In this document: positions 33,523 through 41,111 of the stretch, piece after piece | How positions within the stretch are numbered: the stretch's first letter is position 1 | How the letters are laid out: every line of letters begins with the position of its first letter | From: Streptomyces sp. CB02414 | GTDB lineage: Bacteria; Actinomycetota; Actinomycetes; Streptomycetales; Streptomycetaceae | DNA: 64,000 bases | Direction: 5' to 3' | NCBI RefSeq assembly: GCF_001905385.1 | Contig: NZ_LIPF01000015.1 | Location: 49,622 to 113,621 of the forward strand | Made by a program: the position numbers and the translations under genes | Notes under the pieces: model-generated | Database searches by the model: none | Told to the model about the DNA's origin: nothing | What the model saw: only the letters and a program-made list of their open reading frames with translations

Positions 33523-33759
33523 ATGACCAAGGAAAACGGGGAATTGGTGACGCTTGGCCCATACACCTACCGGCCCGGCAGAAACCACTGGCCGTCACCG
33601 AGCGACGGAACTCTGACCAGAGGCGGACTCCCCGTCCCGCTCCGGGTGACGGAGCCCGTGCTGCGGCGTTTCCTGGACGTCATGGCAGACCTCGAGGCCG
33701 GCTTCGCCGAGCGTTGGGGGCGATCCCAGGGGGCCCTGACGTACACCCGGGCGGAGTGA
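33523..33759 (+). CDS. Small hypothetical protein, 78 aa
   Basis: Begins TLGPYTYRPGRNHWPSPSDGTLTRGG and ends with a helix LRRFLDVMADLEAGFAERWGRSQG. No ribosome binding site is clear for the ATG at 33523; a GTG at 33547 with GGGGA upstream is an alternative. The stop overlaps a GTG start of the next gene, which supports it as real and translationally coupled. No family recognised. Confidence 0.6.
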   Translation: MTKENGELVTLGPYTYRPGRNHWPSPSDGTLTRGGLPVPLRVTEPVLRRFLDVMADLEAGFAERWGRSQGALTYTRAE

Positions 33760-34640
33760 TCCGGGACGTCATGCACGAGGAACAGTTCCAGCATCACTTG
33801 TCCTACGGCGAGGGCCGATTCCGCTCCACGGGAACCGGACGGCACCGCGCCCCCGAACAGGCCTTCCAGGAAACCCTCGTCCCGCCGGAACCCGGCTGGG
33901 ACCCCGCCGAAGAACTCGCCTTCCTGCTCCAGGACGCGATGGAGCAGCAGCCCCCCTCGCCGCACGCCCCGGACGCGTCGGCCCTGGCCCCCGCGCCCGG
34001 TACACCGCTGAGCAACCTGCAGGAGATCACGGCCGAGCTGCCGCCGTTGCGGGAGACACCCACGAGTCATCGCAGGATCCGCAGAAGGGTGAGCCGGCTG
34101 CGCGCCGCGAGCCTGTTCGTGGCGGCGCTCGCCGCGGTCATCGCGGCCTCGGTGAGCCTGTTCGGCGGCATGGTGGCCTACGAGCCCCTGCGCCTGGCAG
34201 CCGTGACCCGCACCCGCGGCAGCGTCGTGTCCTGGTGGCCGCTGCTGGTCTACGGGCCCTGGCTGGTGGCGTCGCTGGCCGTGCTGCGGTCCGCGCTGCA
34301 CCAGCGCCGCGCGGTCCATTCCTGGGCGGTGGTCCTGCTGTTCTCGGCCATCGCGATGCTGCTGTGCGTCGCCCAGGCACCCAGAACGCTCAGCGACGCG
34401 GCGGCCGCCGCCCTGCCGGGGCTGGCCTCGCTGGTCTGCTTCCAGCAGATCGTTCGGCAGATCACGCTGACCCGCCCGCCCCGGCGGGCGGTGGCGCCGC
34501 GCCACCGGCAACGCGACGCGTCCGGGCCGGGCGCCGGGACGGCCGGTCCGGCGTCCCCGGACCCGGTGGCCCTGCCGCAGCAGCGGCAGAATCCCCCGCG
34601 CTCGCCGCGGCCCGGCGCCGAGACGAGGAAGCGCCCCTGA
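33756..34640 (+). CDS. DUF2637-like membrane protein
   Basis: A 294-residue protein with an acidic/proline-rich N-terminal half and four membrane helices at about residues 113-230 (ASLFVAALAAVIAASVSLFGGMVAY, WWPLLVYGPWLVASLAVL, SWAVVLLFSAIAMLLCVAQAP, ALPGLASLVCFQQIV), in the arrangement of actinobacterial DUF2637/SpdB-like proteins, then a basic C-terminal tail. GTG at 33756 overlaps the previous stop; ATG at 33771 is an alternative. DUF2637 proteins occur in mobile elements and in chromosomal loci; no integrase or replication gene is nearby here. Confidence 0.65.
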   Translation: MIRDVMHEEQFQHHLSYGEGRFRSTGTGRHRAPEQAFQETLVPPEPGWDPAEELAFLLQDAMEQQPPSPHAPDASALAPAPGTPLSNLQEITAELPPLRETPTSHRRIRRRVSRLRAASLFVAALAAVIAASVSLFGGMVAYEPLRLAAVTRTRGSVVSWWPLLVYGPWLVASLAVLRSALHQRRAVHSWAVVLLFSAIAMLLCVAQAPRTLSDAAAAALPGLASLVCFQQIVRQITLTRPPRRAVAPRHRQRDASGPGAGTAGPASPDPVALPQQRQNPPRSPRPGAETRKRP

Positions 34641-34659
34641 CCACAGCCGACCGCCGATG

Positions 34660-34698
34660 CCGCGGGCCCCCGCACCGACGTGATGCGGGGGCCCGCGG
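34660..34698. terminator. Perfect 15-bp hairpin between convergent genes
   Basis: CCGCGGGCCCCCGCA and its exact complement flank a 9-nt loop between the rightward DUF2637-like gene and the leftward secreted-protein gene. One of the strongest hairpins in the window; likely a bidirectional terminator. Confidence 0.75.
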
Positions 34699-34707
34699 TG
34701 TCGGGGC

Positions 34708-35151
34708 TCAGCCCTGGACCAGGGTCACGTCCTGGCCGTGGCGCGCGTGGAAGCTGGGGAGCGGCACGATGCCCATGGGGCGCAGCTCCATCAGGGTGGC
34801 TTCGACGTGGGCCGCGCCGGGCCTCAGGGCGACCGAGTCGGGAGTGCCCGTGTTGACCCAACGGTGCTCCAGTCCGTCGCAGACCGCGCGGGTGCCGCCG
34901 ACGCCGTACCGGACCGACGGGTCGCTCTGGCTGACCGTGGAGCTGACGTAGACGGGGCCGGTGCCTGCGGTGCAGCGGTAGGTGCCGGAGAGGGTGACGG
35001 TGCCGTCCGCGGCGATGCGGCCGGTCGGGTCGACCGTCACCGACTCCGTGACGTGGCGGGCGTCGTGCGGGGCCGCCGTGGCGGCGGGGGCGGCCAGCAG
35101 GAACAGGGCGGCGCCGGCGGCCGTGGCGAGGGCCGCGGATCGTACGGGCAT
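34708..35151 (-). CDS. Secreted DUF6299-family protein
   Basis: A 147-residue protein with a Sec signal peptide (RSAALATAAGAALFLLAAPAATAAP, cleavage near residue 27). The mature part (VTESVTVDPTGRIAADGTVTLSGTYRCTAGTGPVYVSSTV, VCDG, WVNTGTPD) matches the DUF6299 pattern with two conserved cysteines that may pair. The start at 35151 has GGGAGG upstream. Extracellular; function unknown. Monocistronic, next to a MITE-like element. Confidence 0.82.
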   Translation of the reverse strand: MPVRSAALATAAGAALFLLAAPAATAAPHDARHVTESVTVDPTGRIAADGTVTLSGTYRCTAGTGPVYVSSTVSQSDPSVRYGVGGTRAVCDGLEHRWVNTGTPDSVALRPGAAHVEATLMELRPMGIVPLPSFHARHGQDVTLVQG

Positions 35152-35264
35152 GGGGGACCTCCCGGTCGGGTGGGAATGGGGGTTCCACTGGTACCGGGCG
35201 GACGGGCCGACGGGGGTGACCGTCACCCCTTCGGTGGCGAGTCCCGTCCGGCCTCGCACGGTGG

Positions 35265-35491
35265 CTAGGGCCTGTCCGGCGGATCATGCCGCAGACGCGG
35301 AGTCCGGCACGCCCATCTGCGGCGTTGTCGTCGGTTGCCGACTCCCCCACGCTCGGCTTCGCTCGCGCGGGGGGACCCCCATCGCGTCGACGCCCTCCTC
35401 CGCCTTGCAGCTGGACGCACCAGACTCCGCTCACCTGCACTGATCAGTCGCCGCACCTTTCCTGCGACCTGATCCGCCGGACAGGCCCTAG
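35265..35491. mobile_element. MITE-like element, 227 bp
   Basis: Perfect 22-bp terminal inverted repeats (35265-35286 and 35470-35491) begin and end with CTAG, so the CTAG may be a target duplication or the element tip. The core of the arm is GGGCCTGTCCGGCGGATCA. The 183 bp between them encode no transposase. It sits in the 490-bp gap between the DUF6299 and DUF5999 genes; the rest of that gap holds only the promoter of each. The size and ends suggest a non-autonomous derivative of an insertion sequence mobilised in trans. Confidence 0.72.
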
Positions 35492-35641
35492 TCCGCTCCG
35501 GCCGTCGTGGAACGGTCGCCGGGTTGTCCGGGTGTTGTCACGCTTGCCGGCCGGGTCTTGGCGACGACTCGGCGCCGGGCGCACGGTCTGTACATGCGAC
35601 GGTCCCGACGACGGGACGGTCTCCCGATGTGGAGGTGCGCC

Positions 35642-35851
35642 ATGTGTACCCACCGGTCCTCCTGCCCCGCCGCCGGCTCCCCCGCCGCGCGACCGGCGTC
35701 CGCGCACGTCGTCGCCGCCCACCCCGAGCAGGGGTGGAGCCTGTTGTGCGACGGCACGATCGTCTTCGACGACACCGGCGAGCTGCGGCCCGACGGCCGG
35801 GTGGTCGGGCCGCGCCGGGTACCGTCCGGGCGGCTGGCGATCGCGGCCTGA
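35642..35851 (+). CDS. DUF5999 family protein
   Basis: A 69-residue protein with the Streptomyces DUF5999 pattern: MCTHRSSCPAAGS at the start (Cys and His that could bind metal) and VAAHPEQGWSLLCDGTIVFDDTGELRPDGRVVGPRR. ATG at 35642 with GGAGGTG upstream; an earlier in-frame ATG would add residues not seen in the family. Function unknown. Confidence 0.85.
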   Translation: MCTHRSSCPAAGSPAARPASAHVVAAHPEQGWSLLCDGTIVFDDTGELRPDGRVVGPRRVPSGRLAIAA

Positions 35852-35873
35852 CCGGTCCCGCCCGGGGCGGCGC

Positions 35874-36701
35874 TCAGGGCTTCTCGGCGATGAACTCCCG
35901 CAGCAGTGAGGCGAGCAGTTCCGGCTGGTCCTCGGCGACGAGTGTCCGGGTGTCCTCGATCTCCACGAGCCGTCCCCGCGGGAGCAGTTCGGCCAGCCGT
36001 CGGCCGTGGGCGCGGGGCATCATCAGGTCCTCGGTCGCCCAGACCACGAGCGCGGGCCGCTCGAAGCGCCGCAACCCCTGGGCGGCCGCCAGCAGTTCGT
36101 CACGGCGCACGTGCGTGTTGTAGTGCCGGAAGTCGCGCCGGATCGCGGGGTCGGTGCGCAGCGGGCGCAGCCAGCCGTCGACGATCGCGTCCGGCACGGG
36201 CCGCTTGGTGAGCGCGCCGATGCCGACGGGGAGCCGGCGCAGCGGCTTCAGCCCGAGCACGCGGACCAGCAGGGACACGCCGCCCGGCACCCGGCAGACG
36301 GCGCCGATCATCTTCCCGGGCAGTCCCGGCGGATAGTTGTCGAAGGCCTCGCACGCGACGAGGACCAGCCGCGCCAGGCGTTCCGGGTGCCGGGCCGCCA
36401 CCGTCTGGGCCCGTCCGCAGTCGTTCTCGACCAGGGTGACGTCCCTCAGGTCGAGGCGGTCGAGGAACTCGGCGATCAGCTCGTTGACCAGGTCCGGCGT
36501 GGGCGGCCGGGACATGGGCCTGCGGTGGGCGCCGTAGGGCAGGGTCGGGGCGACGACCCGGTGGTCGGTGCGCAGGTCGGCGATCACCTTGCGCCAGACG
36601 GTCGCGTCGTGGACGAGGCCGTGGAGGAGGACGACGACCGGGCCGTCGCCGCCGGTGTCCTCGTACTCGATGGTTCCCGCGGTCAGTTCGATGTCCGGCA
36701 T
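35874..36701 (-). CDS. Alpha/beta-hydrolase, possible ring-opening hydrolase
   Basis: A 275-residue alpha/beta-hydrolase: VVVLLHGLVHDATVWRKV (oxyanion HG), then VTLVENDCGRAQTVAARHPERLARLVL. The nucleophile elbow reads NDCG, with Asp where esterases have Ser, as in haloalkane dehalogenases and epoxide hydrolases. It lies 27 bp downstream of the RidA-type gene on the same strand, in the unit acyl-CoA dehydrogenase-RidA-hydrolase. In the aminobenzoyl-CoA pathway a hydrolytic ring opening is needed after ring reduction; this enzyme is a candidate, which is inference. Confidence 0.8.
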   Translation of the reverse strand: MPDIELTAGTIEYEDTGGDGPVVVLLHGLVHDATVWRKVIADLRTDHRVVAPTLPYGAHRRPMSRPPTPDLVNELIAEFLDRLDLRDVTLVENDCGRAQTVAARHPERLARLVLVACEAFDNYPPGLPGKMIGAVCRVPGGVSLLVRVLGLKPLRRLPVGIGALTKRPVPDAIVDGWLRPLRTDPAIRRDFRHYNTHVRRDELLAAAQGLRRFERPALVVWATEDLMMPRAHGRRLAELLPRGRLVEIEDTRTLVAEDQPELLASLLREFIAEKP

Positions 36702-36728
36702 GCCGGAACTCTAGGGTCTGGGGGCCGT

Positions 36729-37127
36729 CTAGGGCAGTACGGCGAATCCGTCGAGTTCCACCAACGCCCGCTCGTCCCACAGGCGTACGACCTCCACGAC
36801 CGCCATCGCCGGGTAGTCGCGGCCGGCCAGCTCGCGCCAGGTGCGGCCGAGTTCGGCGGCGTGGGTGCGGTAGGCGGCGACGTCCGTGGCGTAGACGGTG
36901 ACGCGGGCGAGGTCGGCGGGGGTGCCGCCGGCGGCTCGCAGGGCGGTGAGGAGGTTGGTGAGGGCCTGCTCGAACTGGTCGGGGAGGGTGTCACCGGTGA
37001 CCTTGCCGTCGGTGTCGAGGGCGGTCTGGCCGGCCAGGAACACGACGCGGGTGCCGGTGGCGACGACGGCGTGGGAGAAGCCGGTGGGAGGGGAGAGTTC
37101 GGGCGGGTTCAGCCGTTCGGCGGTCAA
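36729..37127 (-). CDS. RidA/YjgF-family enamine/imine deaminase
   Basis: A 132-residue RidA-fold protein: FSHAVVATGTRVVFLAGQTALDTDGKVTGDTLPDQFEQALTNLLTAL, LARVTVYATDVAAY and YPAMAVVEVVRLWDERALVELDGFAV. TTG start at 37127 overlaps the acyl-CoA dehydrogenase stop (TTGA) with GGAGG nearby. RidA enzymes release ammonia from enamine/imine intermediates; within this cluster that fits deamination of an amino-substituted, ring-reduced CoA ester. The last residues lack the usual Arg-Glu tail region of the strict RidA group, so it is a Rid subfamily member. Confidence 0.87.
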   Translation of the reverse strand: MTAERLNPPELSPPTGFSHAVVATGTRVVFLAGQTALDTDGKVTGDTLPDQFEQALTNLLTALRAAGGTPADLARVTVYATDVAAYRTHAAELGRTWRELAGRDYPAMAVVEVVRLWDERALVELDGFAVLP

Positions 37128-38344
37128 CTTCCGGCCTCCTCGGTCGTCGCGTCCAGGGTGCGGTACAGCTCCTTGGCGATGATGCCGCGCTGCACCTCGC
37201 TCGCGCCCTCGTAGACGCGCGGGGCGCGCACCTCCCGGTAGAGGTGTTCGAGGAGGTGGCCGCGGCGCAGGGCGCGGGCGCCGTGCAACTGGACGGCGCG
37301 GTCGACGACGTACTGGGCGGTCTCGGTGGCGAGGAGCTTCGCCATCGCGGAGCGGCGCGGGACGTCCGGCGCGCCCTCGTCGTACGCGGTGGCCGCCGCG
37401 TACACCATCAGGCGGGCCGCCTCGGTGCGCAGGGCCATCTCGGCGGTCTGGTGGGCGACGGTCTGCAGGTCGCGCAGTCTGCCGCCGAAGGCCTCGCGGG
37501 CGGTGGTGTGCGCGAGGGTGGCGTCGAGGGCGGCCTGTGCCATGCCGACGGCGAAGGCGCCGACGCTGGGGCGGAACAGGTTGAGGGTGCCCATGGCGAC
37601 CCGGAAGCCGCGGTCGGGCTCGCCGAGGACGTCGTCGGCGGTGACGGGGACGGCGTCGAAGGAGAGGGCGCCGATGGGGTGCGGGGAGAGCATGTCGAGG
37701 GGGGTGCCGGTGAGGCCGGGACGGTCGGCGGGCACGAGGAAGGCGGTGACTCCGCGGGCGCCGGCGCCGGGGGTGGTGCGGGCGAAGACGGTGTAGAAGT
37801 CGGCCTCGGGGGCGTTGGAGATCCAGCATTTCTCGCCGGTGAGCCGCCAGGCGGAGGGGCCGTCGCGGTGGGCGGCGAGAGGGGTGGGTACGGGAGAGGG
37901 CTGGGCGCCGGGCCCCCCGGCGCCCGCCCGGTCCGTGTCCGGTGCCGCCGCGAGGGTCAGCGCCGCCGCGTCCGAGCCGGCGTCGGGCTCGCTGAGGGCG
38001 AAGGCGGCGACCGCGCTGCCGTCACTCACCCGGGGGAGCCAGCGGGTGCGCTGGGCCTCGGTGCCGTGGGCGTGGACGGGGTGGGCGCCGAGTCCCTGGA
38101 GGGCGAGGGCGGTCTCGGCCTCCGTGCAGGCGTGGGCCAGGGACTCGCGCATCAGACAGAGGTCGAGGGCGCCCGAGGTGAACAGGCGGGGCAGCAGCCC
38201 GAGGGTGCCGAGTTCGGCGAGGAGGGCGCGGTTCACGCGGCCCGGCTCGCCCTTCTCGGCCAGCGGGCGCAGCCGTTCGGCGGCCAGGGCGCGCAACTCG
38301 GCACACCAGGCGAGTTGTGCCGGTTCGAGCGAGAATGCGGTCAT
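37124..38344 (-). CDS. Acyl-CoA dehydrogenase
   Basis: A 406-residue acyl-CoA dehydrogenase. ALSEPDAGSDAAAL is the FAD/substrate region, LTGEKCWISNAPEADFYTVFART the middle beta-domain, and APRVYEGASEVQRGIIAKELYR the C-terminal signature with the catalytic Glu. ATG at 38344. First gene of a leftward unit with the RidA-type and hydrolase genes; its promoter contains the operator shared with the enoyl-CoA hydratase gene. Likely oxidises an alicyclic or ring-opened CoA thioester. Confidence 0.92.
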   Translation of the reverse strand: MTAFSLEPAQLAWCAELRALAAERLRPLAEKGEPGRVNRALLAELGTLGLLPRLFTSGALDLCLMRESLAHACTEAETALALQGLGAHPVHAHGTEAQRTRWLPRVSDGSAVAAFALSEPDAGSDAAALTLAAAPDTDRAGAGGPGAQPSPVPTPLAAHRDGPSAWRLTGEKCWISNAPEADFYTVFARTTPGAGARGVTAFLVPADRPGLTGTPLDMLSPHPIGALSFDAVPVTADDVLGEPDRGFRVAMGTLNLFRPSVGAFAVGMAQAALDATLAHTTAREAFGGRLRDLQTVAHQTAEMALRTEAARLMVYAAATAYDEGAPDVPRRSAMAKLLATETAQYVVDRAVQLHGARALRRGHLLEHLYREVRAPRVYEGASEVQRGIIAKELYRTLDATTEEAGS

Positions 38345-38424
38345 CGACGGTCCCTTCCCCTGCCACGTCCCCCGCTACGACCCGCGCCGCGTCCCGGCCT
38401 CCCGTGCGCCGGGCCACACCCGAG

Positions 38425-38462
38425 GTTATCGCGCACCGTTGACTGTCGTCACCAACACGATA
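38425..38462. promoter_or_regulatory. Shared operator in the acyl-CoA dehydrogenase / CoA-ligase divergent promoter
   Basis: GTTATC, 9 nt, TGACTGTCGTCAC (38440-38452), 5 nt, CGATA. The same words in the same order, with the same 9-nt spacing, occur at 45240-45279 before the enoyl-CoA hydratase gene. Leftward, GATAAC acts as a plausible -10 for the acyl-CoA dehydrogenase gene; rightward, TTGACT (38439-38444) and TACGCT form a possible promoter for the ligase gene. The PaaX-type regulator encoded downstream is the obvious candidate binder. Confidence 0.7.
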
Positions 38463-38505
38463 CGCTCGTTGCGCGAGCCCACCACGACAAAGGGGGCGAA
38501 CCGCC

Positions 38506-40173
38506 ATGGCGCAGACGCACCGCGCGGAGCCGCACCGCTCCGGCCACGTCGACACCTTCGCGCGCGAACACCTGCCGCCCCCGGACCAGTGGCCCGAGCT
38601 CCGCTTCGACCTGCCGGAGCTGCGCTACCCCGCCCGGCTGAACTGCGCGGCCGAGCTGCTCACCGGCCCGCCCGACGACCGCCCGGTCTTCCGCACCGCG
38701 TCCGGGGACGACTGGACGTACGGGCGGCTGCGGGACCGGGTCGACCGGCTCGCCCACCTCCTCACCGGCGACCTCGGGGTCGTCCCGGGCAACCGGGTGC
38801 TGCTGCGCGGCCCCACCACCCCGTGGCTGGCGGCCTGCTGGCTGGCGGTGCTGAAGGCGGGCGCGGTGGCGGTCACCGTGCTGGCCCAGCAGCGCCCGCA
38901 CGAGCTGCGCGCGATCTGCGAGATCGCCCGGGTGCGCCACGCGCTGTGCGACGTACGGTCCGTCGACGACCTCGCCAAGGCGGAGGTGCCGGGGCTGCGG
39001 ATCACGACGTACGGCGGTGACGCGCCCGACGACCTGCTGACCCGCGCGGAGGCCGGCACGGAAGCCGGCGGGGAGGCCGGCGCGGCGCCCGGTACGCCGT
39101 ACCCGGCCGCGGACACGGCGGCCGACGACGTGGCGCTGATCGCGTTCACCTCCGGCACCACCGGCCGGCCCAAGGGCTGCATGCACTTCCACCGCGACGT
39201 GCTGGCGATCGCCGACACCTTCTCCGCGCACGTGCTCCGACCGCGCCCGGACGACGTCTTCGCGGGCAGCCCGCCGCTCGGTTTCACCTTCGGTCTCGGC
39301 GGGCTGGTGATCTTCCCGATGCGCGCGGGGGCGAGCGCGCTGCTGCTCGAACAGGCGGGCCCCCGGCAGCTGTTGCCCGCCGTCGCCGAGCACCGGGTGT
39401 CGGTGCTGTTCACCGCGCCGACGGCGTACCGCGCGATGCTCGACGAGCTGGACGCGTACGACGTCACCAGCCTCAGGCGCTGTGTCTCGGCGGGCGAGAA
39501 CCTGCCCGCGGCCACCTGGCGGGCCTGGCACGAACGCACCGGACTGCGCGTCATCAACGGCATCGGCGCCACCGAGCTGCTGCACATCTTCGTCTCCGCG
39601 GCCGACGGCGACATCAGGCCCGGCACGACCGGCGTCCCGGTGCCGGGGTGGCACGCGCGCGTGCAGGACGAGTCCGGGGTGCCGGTGCCCGACGGGGAGC
39701 CGGGGCTGCTGGCGGTGCGGGGGCCGGTGGGCTGCCGCTACCTGGCCGATCCGCGGCAGCGGGAGTACGTGCGCGACGGGTGGAACATCACCGGGGACAC
39801 CTATGTGCGGGAGCCCGACGGGTACTTCCGGTACGTGGCCCGTGCCGACGACATGATCATCTCCGCCGGGTACAACATCGCCGGGCCGGAGGTGGAGGAC
39901 GCCCTGCTGCGCCACCCGGACGTGGTGGAGGCGGCGGTGGTGGGCCGGCCCGACGCGCACCGCGGGCAGGTCGTGGTCGCCCACGCGGTGCTGCGGGAGG
40001 GCGCCGAGCGGGACGCCGACGCGCTGCGCGCCTTCCTCAGGGCGGAGCTCGCGCCGTACAAGTGCCCGCGCGAGATCCACTTCCCGGACGCGCTGCCGCG
40101 CACGGCGACCGGGAAGCTCCAGCGCTACCGGCTGCTCCCGCCGCCCGACCGTCCCCGGGGCGACCAGGCGTGA
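38506..40173 (+). CDS. 2-aminobenzoate (or benzoate-type) CoA ligase
   Basis: A 555-residue ANL-superfamily ligase. P-loop IAFTSGTTGRPKGCMHFHRD (about 213-232), FTFGLGGLVIFPMRAGAS, INGIGATELLHIFVSA (A5), GDTYVREPDGYFRYVARADDMIISAGYNI (A7-A8) and PRTATGKLQRYR (A10 Lys). The sequence CMHFHRD and FTFGLGG are typical of benzoate/2-aminobenzoate-CoA ligases. It activates the aromatic acid with ATP and CoA. Start ATG 38506; followed after 15 bp by the PaaX-type regulator. Substrate is inferred from the neighbouring fused monooxygenase/reductase and RidA genes; salicylate or benzoate is the main alternative. Confidence 0.88.
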   Translation: MAQTHRAEPHRSGHVDTFAREHLPPPDQWPELRFDLPELRYPARLNCAAELLTGPPDDRPVFRTASGDDWTYGRLRDRVDRLAHLLTGDLGVVPGNRVLLRGPTTPWLAACWLAVLKAGAVAVTVLAQQRPHELRAICEIARVRHALCDVRSVDDLAKAEVPGLRITTYGGDAPDDLLTRAEAGTEAGGEAGAAPGTPYPAADTAADDVALIAFTSGTTGRPKGCMHFHRDVLAIADTFSAHVLRPRPDDVFAGSPPLGFTFGLGGLVIFPMRAGASALLLEQAGPRQLLPAVAEHRVSVLFTAPTAYRAMLDELDAYDVTSLRRCVSAGENLPAATWRAWHERTGLRVINGIGATELLHIFVSAADGDIRPGTTGVPVPGWHARVQDESGVPVPDGEPGLLAVRGPVGCRYLADPRQREYVRDGWNITGDTYVREPDGYFRYVARADDMIISAGYNIAGPEVEDALLRHPDVVEAAVVGRPDAHRGQVVVAHAVLREGAERDADALRAFLRAELAPYKCPREIHFPDALPRTATGKLQRYRLLPPPDRPRGDQA

Positions 40174-40188
40174 TGACGACAACCTAAG

Positions 40189-41028
40189 ATGATCAACGTG
40201 TCCGAGCAGCACGCGCAGCACGCCCCTAGGTCCCTGATCGTCACGCTCTACGGCGCGTACGGCCGCTTCGCGCCGGGCCCGGTGCCCGTCGCCGAGCTGA
40301 TCCGGCTGCTGGCCGCGGTCGGGGTGGACGCCCCCTCCGTACGCTCGTCGGTGTCCCGGCTGAAACGGCGCGGACTGCTGATGCCCGCCCGCACGTCCGA
40401 GGGTGCGGCCGGTTACGAACTCTCCCCGGAGGCCCGGCAGCTGCTGGACGACGGGGACCGTCGCATCTACGCCACGGCGCCCTACGACGACCAGGGCTGG
40501 GTGCTCGCGGTGTTCTCGGTGCCGGAGTCGCAGCGGCAGAAGCGGCACGTGCTGCGCTCCCGCCTGGCGGGGCTGGGCTTCGGCACCGCGGCCCCCGGCG
40601 TCTGGATCGCTCCCGCCCGCCTGTACGGGGAGACCCGGCACACGCTGGGCCGCCTCGGCCTGGAGCCCTACGTGGACTTCTTCCGCGGTGAGCACCTGGG
40701 TTTCACGCCGACCGCCGACGCGGTGGCCCGCTGGTGGGACCTGGCCGCGGTCGCCAAGGAGCACGAGGCGTTCCTCGACCGCCACGCGCGCGTGCTGCGC
40801 GACTGGGAGCGCCGGGCCGACACCCCGCCCGAGGAGGCGTACCGCGACTACCTCCTCGCGCTGGACTCCTGGCGCCACCTGCCCTACGCCGACCCGGGCC
40901 TGCCCGCCCGGCTGCTGCCCGAGGGATGGCCGGGCACGCGCTCGGCGGCCGTCTTCCACGCGCTGCACGAGCGGCTGCGCGACGCGGGGGCGGTCTACGC
41001 CGCGCTCGACACCCCACCCCCTCAGTGA
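40189..41028 (+). CDS. PaaX-family transcriptional repressor
   Basis: A 279-residue PaaX-type protein: an N-terminal winged helix (SLIVTLYGAYGRFAPGPVPVAELIRLLAAVGVDAPSVRSSVSRLKRRGLL), a central domain (YDDQGWVLAVFSVPESQRQKRHVLRSRLAGLGFGTAAPGVWIAP) and a C-terminal helical part (LDSWRHLPYADPGLPARLLPEGWPG). PaaX repressors sense aryl-CoA thioesters, matching the CoA-dependent pathway encoded here. ATG at 40189; GTG at 40198 is an alternative. Cotranscribed with the ligase. Proposed binder of the shared TGACTGTCGTCAC operator. Confidence 0.9.
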   Translation: MINVSEQHAQHAPRSLIVTLYGAYGRFAPGPVPVAELIRLLAAVGVDAPSVRSSVSRLKRRGLLMPARTSEGAAGYELSPEARQLLDDGDRRIYATAPYDDQGWVLAVFSVPESQRQKRHVLRSRLAGLGFGTAAPGVWIAPARLYGETRHTLGRLGLEPYVDFFRGEHLGFTPTADAVARWWDLAAVAKEHEAFLDRHARVLRDWERRADTPPEEAYRDYLLALDSWRHLPYADPGLPARLLPEGWPGTRSAAVFHALHERLRDAGAVYAALDTPPPQ

Positions 41029-41033
41029 CTCCC

Positions 41034-41048
41034 ATCACATTTTGTGAT
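41034..41048. promoter_or_regulatory. Palindrome ATCACA-TTT-TGTGAT
   Basis: Perfect 6-bp arms immediately after the PaaX stop and about 64 bp before the sulfotransferase start. It could be a regulator site for the sulfotransferase gene or a short transcription-stop hairpin for the ligase-PaaX unit; the stem is weak for the latter. Confidence 0.4.
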
Positions 41049-41111
41049 GATCATGGAACCCTCAGCCTTCTCAGGCCCTCTTCTCAGGTTCGTCACCTAC
41101 CGTGCGGACGC

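Noticed and set aside
33756..34640. Integrated plasmid (SpdB/DUF2637) as explanation for the 33.5-34.6 kb pair
   Set aside because: No integrase, excisionase, replication or FtsK-like transfer gene is nearby, and no att-site repeats were seen.
41061..41088. Three CTCAG repeats before the sulfotransferase gene as operator
   Set aside because: Five-base repeats with unequal spacing are expected by chance in this composition.
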